Source: an uncultured Thermoleophilia bacterium
Lineage (GTDB): Bacteria; Actinomycetota; Thermoleophilia; Gaiellales; F1-60-MAGs149
NCBI GenBank assembly: GCA_902806305.1
Contig: CADCWC010000358.1
Location: forward strand, 1 to 17,451
DNA length: 17,451 nt
Direction: 5' to 3'
Below the pieces are notes generated by a model, which worked only from the letters and a program-made list of their open reading frames with translations, was not told the origin of the DNA and did not search any database. This document shows positions 11,783 through 17,451 of the stretch, piece by piece (within the stretch, counting starts at the first letter, position 1; each line of letters opens with the position of its first letter). The position numbers and the translations under genes are program-made.

Positions 11783-14388
11783 TGGCCGACGAGCTCGACC
11801 TCCTCGACCCGACCGGGAACGGTGGCGGGAACGGCGTGGCCACCGCCGACGGGTACGGCGGCGGCGACGGTGACGACGGCTCCGATCCCGTCGTGCACCT
11901 CGCCTGGGACGGTGACACGGTCGACGCGTCCGACGCGATGCGCGACCGGGCGCTCGCGTACGGCATGTACGTCAACAAGGGCCGGGCCCTGCCCGACGTG
12001 CGCGACGGGCTGAAGCCGGTCCAGCGGCGGATCGTCTTCGCGATGGACGAGATCGGGGCGCGCGCCGGTCGTCCCTACGCCAAGTCGGCCCTGACGGTCG
12101 GCCAGGTGATCGGCAACTACCACCCCCACGGCGACGGTGCGATCTACGACGCCATGGTCCGTCTGGCGCAGGACTTCAACCTCAACGCCCCGCTCGTGGA
12201 CGGGCAGGGCAACTGGGGCTCCGTCGGGCCGAAGGAGTTCTCCGACCCGCCCGCCGCCTACCGCTACACCGAGGCGCGGCTGACCGTGGCGGCCACCGAC
12301 TGGCTGGCCGACCTCCGTCCGGAGGTCGTCGAGCACCGGCCGAACTTCACCGAGAAGCGGCAGGAGCCGTGGGTCCTGCCCGTCACCTTCCCGAACCTGC
12401 TCGTCAACGGCTCGAAGGGCATCGGCTGGTCGATGGCCTGCGAGATACCGCCCCACAACCTGGCGGAGGCGTGCGAGGCCGCCGTCCACCTGGCCGAGAA
12501 CCCGGACGCCACGCTCGAGGAGCTGCTCGAGCGCATGCCCGGGCCCGACTTCCCGACCGGCGGGATCGTCGTCAACCCGGACGCGCTGCACGACGCCTAC
12601 GCCACGGGCCAGGGCACCTTCCGCCTGCAGGCCCGCTTCCACGTCGAGCAGCTGCCCGGCAACCTCCAGGCCGTGGTGGTGACGGAGCTCCCGTACGGCA
12701 CGTCGCCCGACCAGATCGTGGCGGAGACGGTCAAGGCGGCCCGCGCCGAGCGCATCGTCGACGTCACGGAGATGCCGAAGAACCTCTCGGACCGTCACGG
12801 CCTCCGCGTGCAGATCCGCTGCAAGCGCGGCGGCAACGTGACGAAGCTGATCGCCGACCTGATGCGTCACACGTCCCTGCGGGTCACCGTCGGCATCAAC
12901 ATGACCGTCCTCGTCGACGGCGCGCCGCGCCAGGTCACGCTCCGGGAGGCCCTCGACCGCTTCGTGCTCTTCCGGCTCGAGGTCGTCACCAAGCGCCTGC
13001 TGCACGAGCGGGACCTGCTCCTGCGCGACCTGCACCGGCTCGCGGCCCTCCTGGCCGCCCTGGACGCCATCGACCGCGTCGTGGCCATCATCCGCGGGGC
13101 CGAGGACGACGACGACGCCCGCGCCAAGCTGATGTCCGAGCTGACCGTCCGGCTGCACGGATCGCGGGCCCGGCAGCCGCTCGACGCCGAGCAGGCGCAG
13201 ATGATCCTCGACATGCCGCTGAAGCGCCTGAACCGACTGAATCGCCTCCGCCTGGAGGACGAGGCCCGCACGAAGGGTGCGCGGGTCGACGAGATCGGCC
13301 GCACGCTCGAGTCGCACGACGCCCTGATGGGGATCGTGGTGGCGGAGCTGCGGGACGCCGCCCGTCGCCACGGACGGCCGCGGCGCTCGCTGCTCGGCGG
13401 CGACGCCCGGCCTGCACCGGCCGCCGTGAACGGCACGTCGGCCTCGACCGGGCGCACCGCGGTGCCGATCGTGACGGGCCCGCGGACCGACGTCTGGCTG
13501 TTCGCCACGGCCCAGGGCGCGGTCGCGTCGCGCGCGGTGGCCACGAACCTGACCCGCGTGCCGCTGAACGTCGGGACGTCCGACGAGGTGGCCGCCGCCC
13601 TGCGGACCGACACCGAGGCCGAGCTCAACGCCTTCACCGACCGCGGCGACGTGTACCGGCTGCGCGCGGCCGACGTGCCGATCGAGTCGCGTATCTCCCG
13701 CGGGCTGAAGGCGGTCGCCCTGTCCCGCGGGCACGTGCTCGCGGGCCTCGCCCCGGTCGCCCCGGCGGGCGGCTACCTGCTCCTCGTCACGGCCCGCGGC
13801 GAGGTCAAGCGACTGGCGGCCGAGGTGCTGGCCGGGTCGCACCTCGGCGGCTCTCCGGCCATGGACGTGCCCGACGGCGACCGCGTCGTGGCGGTCGTCC
13901 CGCACGGCGAGGGCGACGACGTGCTCCTCCACTCGGCGCAGGGCCGCACCCTCCGGATCGCGTCGGACACGCTCCGGCCGGTGAAGAGCGCCGCGGCGGG
14001 CGGCGTGGCCGGCATGCGCCTCGACCGGGGGGACGAGATCGTCGCCGCCTCGGCCGTGCCCGCCGAGGCCGCGACGCAGGCGGCGTTGCTCGTCGTCCAC
14101 GCGGGCGGACTCGGGAAGGTGGTCCCCGTGGCCGAGTACCCGCGCAAGGGCCGCGGGACGGGTGGCGTGCAGAGTGCGTCGACGGACACGCCGCGCCGAG
14201 CTCCGGCCGGGCCGGTGGCCGCCGCGACCGTCGTCCCGCCGGAGGGCGAGGCCTACGTCATGACGCGTTCGGGCGGCCTGACCCGGGTCGGCGTCCGCGA
14301 GCTCGAGCCGGTCGGGCGCGCCGCCGTGTCCCGGCCGCTCGTCGACACGGTCGTCGGTGACGAGGTCGTGCTCGTCGTCCCGGTCTGA
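11782..14388 (+). CDS. gyrA/parC: type IIA DNA topoisomerase subunit A (GyrA/ParC family)
   Basis: The 868-aa DNA-cleaving subunit, started by ATG in a TGATG overlap with subunit B. An acidic, Gly-rich tail (1-40) precedes the winged-helix domain: GRALPDVRDGLKPVQRRI (67-84), then YHPHGDGAIYD (113-123), with Gly119 where E. coli GyrA has Ser83 and Asp123 at the Asp87 position. The catalytic Tyr162 lies in YRYTEARL, and an insertion (GPKEFSD, 149-155) lies just before it. NLLVNGSKGIGWSMACEIPPHNL (205-227) is an unusual version of the GyrA/ParC NGSSGIAVGMATNIPPHN stretch. The coiled-coil gate spans about 390-530. A poorly conserved linker (535-565) leads to a beta-pinwheel of about 300 residues, in which I find no GyrA box (QxRGGxG). 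Negative supercoiling is therefore uncertain. Confidence 0.92.
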   Translation: MADELDLLDPTGNGGGNGVATADGYGGGDGDDGSDPVVHLAWDGDTVDASDAMRDRALAYGMYVNKGRALPDVRDGLKPVQRRIVFAMDEIGARAGRPYAKSALTVGQVIGNYHPHGDGAIYDAMVRLAQDFNLNAPLVDGQGNWGSVGPKEFSDPPAAYRYTEARLTVAATDWLADLRPEVVEHRPNFTEKRQEPWVLPVTFPNLLVNGSKGIGWSMACEIPPHNLAEACEAAVHLAENPDATLEELLERMPGPDFPTGGIVVNPDALHDAYATGQGTFRLQARFHVEQLPGNLQAVVVTELPYGTSPDQIVAETVKAARAERIVDVTEMPKNLSDRHGLRVQIRCKRGGNVTKLIADLMRHTSLRVTVGINMTVLVDGAPRQVTLREALDRFVLFRLEVVTKRLLHERDLLLRDLHRLAALLAALDAIDRVVAIIRGAEDDDDARAKLMSELTVRLHGSRARQPLDAEQAQMILDMPLKRLNRLNRLRLEDEARTKGARVDEIGRTLESHDALMGIVVAELRDAARRHGRPRRSLLGGDARPAPAAVNGTSASTGRTAVPIVTGPRTDVWLFATAQGAVASRAVATNLTRVPLNVGTSDEVAAALRTDTEAELNAFTDRGDVYRLRAADVPIESRISRGLKAVALSRGHVLAGLAPVAPAGGYLLLVTARGEVKRLAAEVLAGSHLGGSPAMDVPDGDRVVAVVPHGEGDDVLLHSAQGRTLRIASDTLRPVKSAAAGGVAGMRLDRGDEIVAASAVPAEAATQAALLVVHAGGLGKVVPVAEYPRKGRGTGGVQSASTDTPRRAPAGPVAAATVVPPEGEAYVMTRSGGLTRVGVRELEPVGRAAVSRPLVDTVVGDEVVLVVPV

Positions 14389-14411
14389 ACCCGGAGCCGC
14401 CTCACGAGCCC

Positions 14412-15737
14412 GTGCCGCCGGTCCCCGCCCCGGCGACCGTGCGCGACTCCGACCGCCGGATCCTCGGTCTGGCGGTCCCTGCCCTCGGGGCGCTCGCCGC
14501 CGAGCCGCTCTACCTGCTCGTGGACACGGCCGTCGTCGGACGGCTGGGGGCCCACGCCCTGGCCGGCCTGGCCGTGGCCGGAGCCATCCTCGCCTCGACG
14601 GTCTGGCTCTTCAACTTCCTGGCCTACGGCACGACCGCCCGCTCGGCACGTCTGTTGGGCGCCGGCCGCCCAGCCGACGCGATCGCCGTCGGGGCGCAGG
14701 CGACGTGGCTCGCCCTCGGCATCGGCATCCTCCTCACCCTCCTCCTCGAGCTCCTGGCCGAGCCCCTCGTGCAGCTCGTGGCGGGCGGCGACGACGCGAT
14801 CCGGGCCAACGCGCTCTCGTGGCTGCGGATCGCAGCGCTCGGCTGCCCCGCCATCCTCGTCTCGCTCGCCGGGCAGGGGTGGATGCGCGGCGTGCAGGAC
14901 GTCCGGCGGCCGCTCGTCTACCTGATCGCGGCCAACCTGGCCAGTGCCGCCGCCTCTCCGGTGCTCGTCTACGGGCTCGACCTCGGCCTGGACGGATCGG
15001 CGATCGCGAACGTCCTGGCCCAGACCCTCGCCGCGGGGCTCTTCCTGCGCCGGCTCGCGCACGAGGGCTCGTTCGGGCGACCGCGAGCGGCGGAGATGGT
15101 CGCGCAGGTTCGCGTCGGCCGGGACCTGCTGGTCCGCACGTTGCTGTTCGAGGTCGCCTTCCTGTCGGCCACGGCGGTGGCGTCCCGGTTCGGCGCCGAC
15201 CGGGCGGCCGCCCATCAGATCGCCCTTCAGCTCTGGTTCTTCGTCGCCCTGGTCCTCGATTCGCTGGCCATCGCCGCGCAGTCGTTGACAGGCGAGGCCC
15301 TCGGACGCCGTGAGCCGGTTCGCGCGCGGGCGACGGCCCGCAGGGTGGCCGAGCTCGGCGGGCTTCTCGGGCTCGGCTTCACCGTCGTCCTGCTCGTCGG
15401 CCATTCCGTGATCCCACGGCTGTTCACCGACGACCCCGCCGTCCTCGAGCAGGCGAGCGTCGCCTGGCTGTGGTTCGCGCTGATGCAGCCGGCGACGGGC
15501 GTGCTGTTCGCCCTCGACGGCATCCTGATCGGCGCGGGCGACGTCGCCTTCCTGCGGAACGTGACCATCGTCGCCGCCGGGCTCGGCTTCCTGCCCATGA
15601 CGCTGGTCGCGGCGGCCCTCGATCTCGGCCTGGGCGGCATCTGGGCCGGCCTGACCCTGTTCGTCCTGATCCGGCTCTGCGGCGGCGTCGCCAGGATCTA
15701 CGGAGGTCGCTGGGCGGTGACCGGCGCACCGGGATGA
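14412..15737 (+). CDS. dinF: MATE-family efflux transporter, DinF type
   Basis: The 441-aa polytopic membrane protein has about 12 hydrophobic segments and a duplicated MatE organisation. The N-terminus ILGLAVPALGALAAEPLYLLVDTAVVGRLG (about 17-46) is typical of the DinF branch. WMRGVQDVRRPL (157-168) and the later DGILIGAGDVAFLRN (about 367-381) are the matching half-repeats. It would export organic cations or drugs by Na+ or H+ antiport; the substrate is unknown. It starts 23 nt after subunit A of the topoisomerase and is probably in the same transcript. The GTG at 14412 has only a weak GAG upstream, and a later GTG at about 14439 is an alternative. Following a drug-target enzyme directly is suggestive but unproven. 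Confidence 0.9.
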   Translation: MPPVPAPATVRDSDRRILGLAVPALGALAAEPLYLLVDTAVVGRLGAHALAGLAVAGAILASTVWLFNFLAYGTTARSARLLGAGRPADAIAVGAQATWLALGIGILLTLLLELLAEPLVQLVAGGDDAIRANALSWLRIAALGCPAILVSLAGQGWMRGVQDVRRPLVYLIAANLASAAASPVLVYGLDLGLDGSAIANVLAQTLAAGLFLRRLAHEGSFGRPRAAEMVAQVRVGRDLLVRTLLFEVAFLSATAVASRFGADRAAAHQIALQLWFFVALVLDSLAIAAQSLTGEALGRREPVRARATARRVAELGGLLGLGFTVVLLVGHSVIPRLFTDDPAVLEQASVAWLWFALMQPATGVLFALDGILIGAGDVAFLRNVTIVAAGLGFLPMTLVAAALDLGLGGIWAGLTLFVLIRLCGGVARIYGGRWAVTGAPG

Positions 15738-15760
15738 TCGCCATTGAGAGACGCTCTGTC

Positions 15761-15776
15761 ATAGGCGGTCGCCTAT
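15761..15776. promoter_or_regulatory. 16-bp palindrome, candidate operator upstream of aconitase
   Basis: ATAGGCG-gt-CGCCTAT is a perfect 7-bp inverted repeat with a 2-bp centre, too tight for an RNA hairpin but typical of a dimer-binding site. It lies 45 nt upstream of the CATAGT -10 box. A second small repeat, GCGGG-atcc-CCCGC (15781-15794), follows. The cognate regulator is unknown. Confidence 0.4.
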
Positions 15777-15820
15777 CGGAGCGGGATCCCCCGCGATGCA
15801 CGCGACGGGTCACCGTCGGG

Positions 15821-15826
15821 CATAGT
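15821..15826 (+). promoter_or_regulatory. -10 box CATAGT for the aconitase transcript
   Basis: CATAGT is one of few AT-rich hexamers in this gap and lies 7 nt before an ATG at 15834, matching the short -10-to-start spacing seen elsewhere in the window. No good -35 was found. Confidence 0.4.
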
Positions 15827-15833
15827 GCAGGCG

Positions 15834-15872
15834 ATGGCACGACCCCCTGAGAGCCGAGGAGCCGACCGATGA
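15834..15872 (+). CDS. putative 12-codon leader ORF coupled to aconitase
   Basis: An ORF of 12 codons (MARPPESRGADR) begins about one base after the predicted transcript start and ends in TGA at 15870-15872. That TGA overlaps the aconitase ATG (15869-15871) as ATGA. Its body contains the aconitase ribosome-binding site GAGGAG. The position and the exact overlap are seen in the sequence; that it is translated and couples to or controls aconitase is inference. It could equally be an accidental frame in a 5' leader. Confidence 0.35.
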   Translation: MARPPESRGADR

Positions 15873-17194
15873 GCCGCGACCCGTTCGGCGCCCGCGCCGA
15901 TCTGCCCGGCGTCGACGGCGTGTCCTACGTCCGGCTCTCGACGCTCGACGAGACCGGCGTGGCCGACACCTCGCGCCTGCCGTACACCGTGCGCGTCCTG
16001 CTCGAGATGCTGCTCCGCAACGCCGGGTCGATCCACGTCTCGGAGGACGACGTCCGCGCGCTCGCCGCCTGGCCGGCGCCGGCGCCCGAGGGTGCGGCCG
16101 TGCCCTTCCTCCCGGCCCGCGTCATCCTCCAGGACTTCACCGGCGTGCCCGCCGTCGTCGACCTGGCCGCGATGCGGTCGGCCATGCGGCGTGCGGGCGG
16201 CGACCCCGCGAAGGTCGACCCGCTCGTCCCGGCCGACCTCGTGATCGACCACTCGGTGCAGGTCGACGCGTACGGCACGCGCTTCGCGTTCGCGCGCAAC
16301 ATCGAGCGCGAGTACGAGCGCAACTTCGAGCGCTACGCGTTGCTGCGCTGGGCGCAGGGCGCCTTCGGCTCCTTCCGCGTCGTCCCGCCCGGCATGGGCA
16401 TCGTCCACCAGGTCAACCTCGAGCACCTGGGCCGCGTCGTGCAGCTGCGGGACACCGCCGAGGGACGTGTCGCGGTGCCGGACACGCTGGTCGGCACGGA
16501 CTCGCACACGACGATGATCGACGCGCTCGGCATCCTCGGCTGGGGCGTGGGCGGCATCGAGGCCGAGGCGGTGCTGCTCGGCGAGCCGCTCGTCCTCCCC
16601 ACGCCGATCGTGGTCGGCGTCGAGTTCCGTGGGGCGCTGCAGGTCGGCGTGACCGCCACCGACCTCGTGCTGACGCTGACCGAGATGCTGCGCGAGCACG
16701 GCGTCGTCGGCAAGTTCGTCGAGTTCTGCGGTGCGGGCATCTCCGCGCTGACGATCCCCGACCGCGCCACGCTGTCGAACATGGCGCCCGAGTACGGCGC
16801 CACGGCCTCCACGTTCCCGGTCGACGCGGAGACGCTCCACTTCCTGGCCACGACGGGTCGCGGCGACGTCGTCGACCTGGTCGAGCGCTACACCAAGGCG
16901 CAGGGGCTCTTCCGGACCGACGACGACGCGACCCCCGAGTTCTCGGAGCTGCTCACCCTCGACCTCGACAGCGTCGAGCCGAGCGTGGCCGGACCGCGGC
17001 GCCCGCAGGACCGCGTGCCGCTCGGGCAGGCACCCGGCAGCTTCGCGGCGGCGTACCCGCGCGAGCCCGCCCCCGCGCGCCTGAGCACCGCCGGCCCCTC
17101 CCCCCGAGGAGCCGGCGGGCGGCTCAGCTGGCGACGCTGGCGGAGCGCTGGTGGGCGGTGCGGGCGTCCTGCAGCAGCGCGGTCCAGCTCGTGA
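15869..17194 (+). CDS. acnA: aconitate hydratase, N-terminal fragment (truncated AcnA)
   Basis: Residues 1 to about 393 match the start of AcnA/IRP-type aconitases (citrate-isocitrate isomerisation, TCA cycle). Visible segments are LPYTVRVLLEMLLRN (37-51), ILQDFTGVPAVVDLAAMR (86-103), DHSVQVDAYGT (127-137), LVGTDSHTTMIDALGILGWGVGGIEAEAVLLG (207-238, given here as LVGTDSHT through EAVLLG), VGKFVEFCG (270-278) and SVAGPRRPQDRVPL (372-385). A full enzyme is about 900 aa. Here homology stops near nucleotide 17050 and the frame continues with about 48 unrelated residues, ending inside whiB on the other strand. All three Fe-S ligand cysteines (SCTN and CTSC-type segments) are absent, so the product cannot be an active aconitase. 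GAGGAG lies upstream of the ATG. It may be a pseudogene or an assembly or rearrangement break. Confidence 0.75.
   Translation: MSRDPFGARADLPGVDGVSYVRLSTLDETGVADTSRLPYTVRVLLEMLLRNAGSIHVSEDDVRALAAWPAPAPEGAAVPFLPARVILQDFTGVPAVVDLAAMRSAMRRAGGDPAKVDPLVPADLVIDHSVQVDAYGTRFAFARNIEREYERNFERYALLRWAQGAFGSFRVVPPGMGIVHQVNLEHLGRVVQLRDTAEGRVAVPDTLVGTDSHTTMIDALGILGWGVGGIEAEAVLLGEPLVLPTPIVVGVEFRGALQVGVTATDLVLTLTEMLREHGVVGKFVEFCGAGISALTIPDRATLSNMAPEYGATASTFPVDAETLHFLATTGRGDVVDLVERYTKAQGLFRTDDDATPEFSELLTLDLDSVEPSVAGPRRPQDRVPLGQAPGSFAAAYPREPAPARLSTAGPSPRGAGGRLSWRRWRSAGGRCGRPAAARSSS
17082..17126 (-). terminator. hairpin terminator of whiB, at the truncation point of aconitase
   Basis: CCGCCGGC (17088-17095) pairs with GCCGGCGG (17111-17118) around a 15-nt loop. 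TGAGC (17082-17086) and GCTCA (17122-17126) extend the base of the structure. On the minus strand it begins with the whiB stop codon itself. It could also stop plus-strand transcription from the aconitase fragment. Confidence 0.5.
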
Positions 17195-17441
17195 CGTCGG
17201 GGCGGCGGCGCAGCAGCGCCCGGCGCTCGCGCTCGGTCATGCCGCCCCAGACGCCGAACTCCACGCGGTTGTCGAGCGCGTCGGACAGGCACTCGGTGCG
17301 GACGGGGCAGCCCATGCAGACGGCCTTGGCGCGGTTCTGGGCGGCGCCGGTGACGAACAGCTCGTCCGGGTCGGCGTTGCGGCAGGCCGACTCGGCCCAC
17401 CAGGCCTCCGGCTCGGAACCGGCGGCGAACAGAGCAATCAC
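17124..17441 (-). CDS. whiB: WhiB-family Fe-S transcriptional regulator
   Basis: The 105-aa WhiB-like protein is an actinobacterial [4Fe-4S] redox/NO-sensing factor that works with the primary sigma factor. The cluster ligands are Cys20, Cys42, Cys45 and Cys51 (spacing C-x21-C-x2-C-x5-C, the CMGCPVRTEC block). Upstream is the typical W-W-x-x-x-A-C-R-x-x-D-P-D-x-F-F-like segment (14-29). GVWGGMTERERR (63-74) is the conserved G-[VI]-W-G-G turn that precedes a basic, DNA-contacting tail. The GTG at 17441 gives a normal-length protein, but the frame stays open to the window edge, so an upstream start is possible. It is convergent with the aconitase fragment. Which WhiB subgroup it belongs to cannot be decided here. 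Confidence 0.9.
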   Translation of the reverse strand: MIALFAAGSEPEAWWAESACRNADPDELFVTGAAQNRAKAVCMGCPVRTECLSDALDNRVEFGVWGGMTERERRALLRRRPDVTSWTALLQDARTAHQRSASVAS

Positions 17442-17451
17442 GCCACGTCCC

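Noticed and set aside
11512..14100. An 862-codon minus-strand frame opposite topoisomerase A
   Set aside because: Antisense shadow with the same low-complexity composition. The plus strand carries clear GyrA/ParC motifs throughout.
1..17451. tRNA, rRNA, CRISPR array, insertion sequence or attachment site
   Set aside because: No cloverleaf, regularly spaced repeat, transposase or terminal inverted repeat pair was seen on either strand.

Overview
This window is a very GC-rich stretch of a chromosome from an actinobacterium. The evidence is a WhiB-type Fe-S regulator at the right end, extreme third-position GC (which produces long meaningless antisense ORFs), frequent GTG starts, and TANNNT-type -10 boxes placed almost directly on start codons. 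The mix of housekeeping genes would fit a deep-branching class such as Thermoleophilia/Solirubrobacterales, but that assignment is a guess.

Layout. Left part (154-4586): a two-TM membrane protein of unknown function (minus), divergent from a Nei/Fpg-type DNA glycosylase (plus). Then come a secreted PhoD-like alkaline phosphatase (plus), a YaaA-type S4 RNA-binding protein (minus), and an azlC-azlD branched-chain amino-acid exporter pair (minus). Middle (4771-8641): a NarL/LuxR response regulator and its GAF-containing histidine kinase form one operon, which converges on and overlaps lgt (prolipoprotein diacylglyceryl transferase). lgt is divergent from a secreted lytic transglycosylase, and the two start codons are only 41 bp apart. 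Right part (8708-15737): two tandem paralogous proteins with a degenerate BRCT-like region, then a type IIA DNA topoisomerase B/A pair and a DinF-type MATE exporter, all on the plus strand. Right edge: an aconitase reading frame that keeps only about the first 390 residues and runs into a convergent whiB gene.

The most notable points are these. (1) The topoisomerase pair has ParE-like motifs in the B subunit, no GyrA box in the A subunit and a Gly at the quinolone Ser position, so it may be a second, non-gyrase type IIA enzyme away from oriC. (2) The two BRCT-like paralogs lie directly upstream of it. The first has its Shine-Dalgarno sequence locked in a perfect 8-bp stem with the start codon in the loop. 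(3) Several genes appear to be leaderless or nearly so, and lgt/slt have face-to-face overlapping promoters. (4) A 12-codon near-leaderless ORF ends in an ATGA overlap with the aconitase start. (5) The aconitase is truncated before all its Fe-S cysteines.

No tRNA, rRNA, CRISPR array, insertion sequence or prophage gene was seen. No gene-free stretch exceeds about 200 bases.
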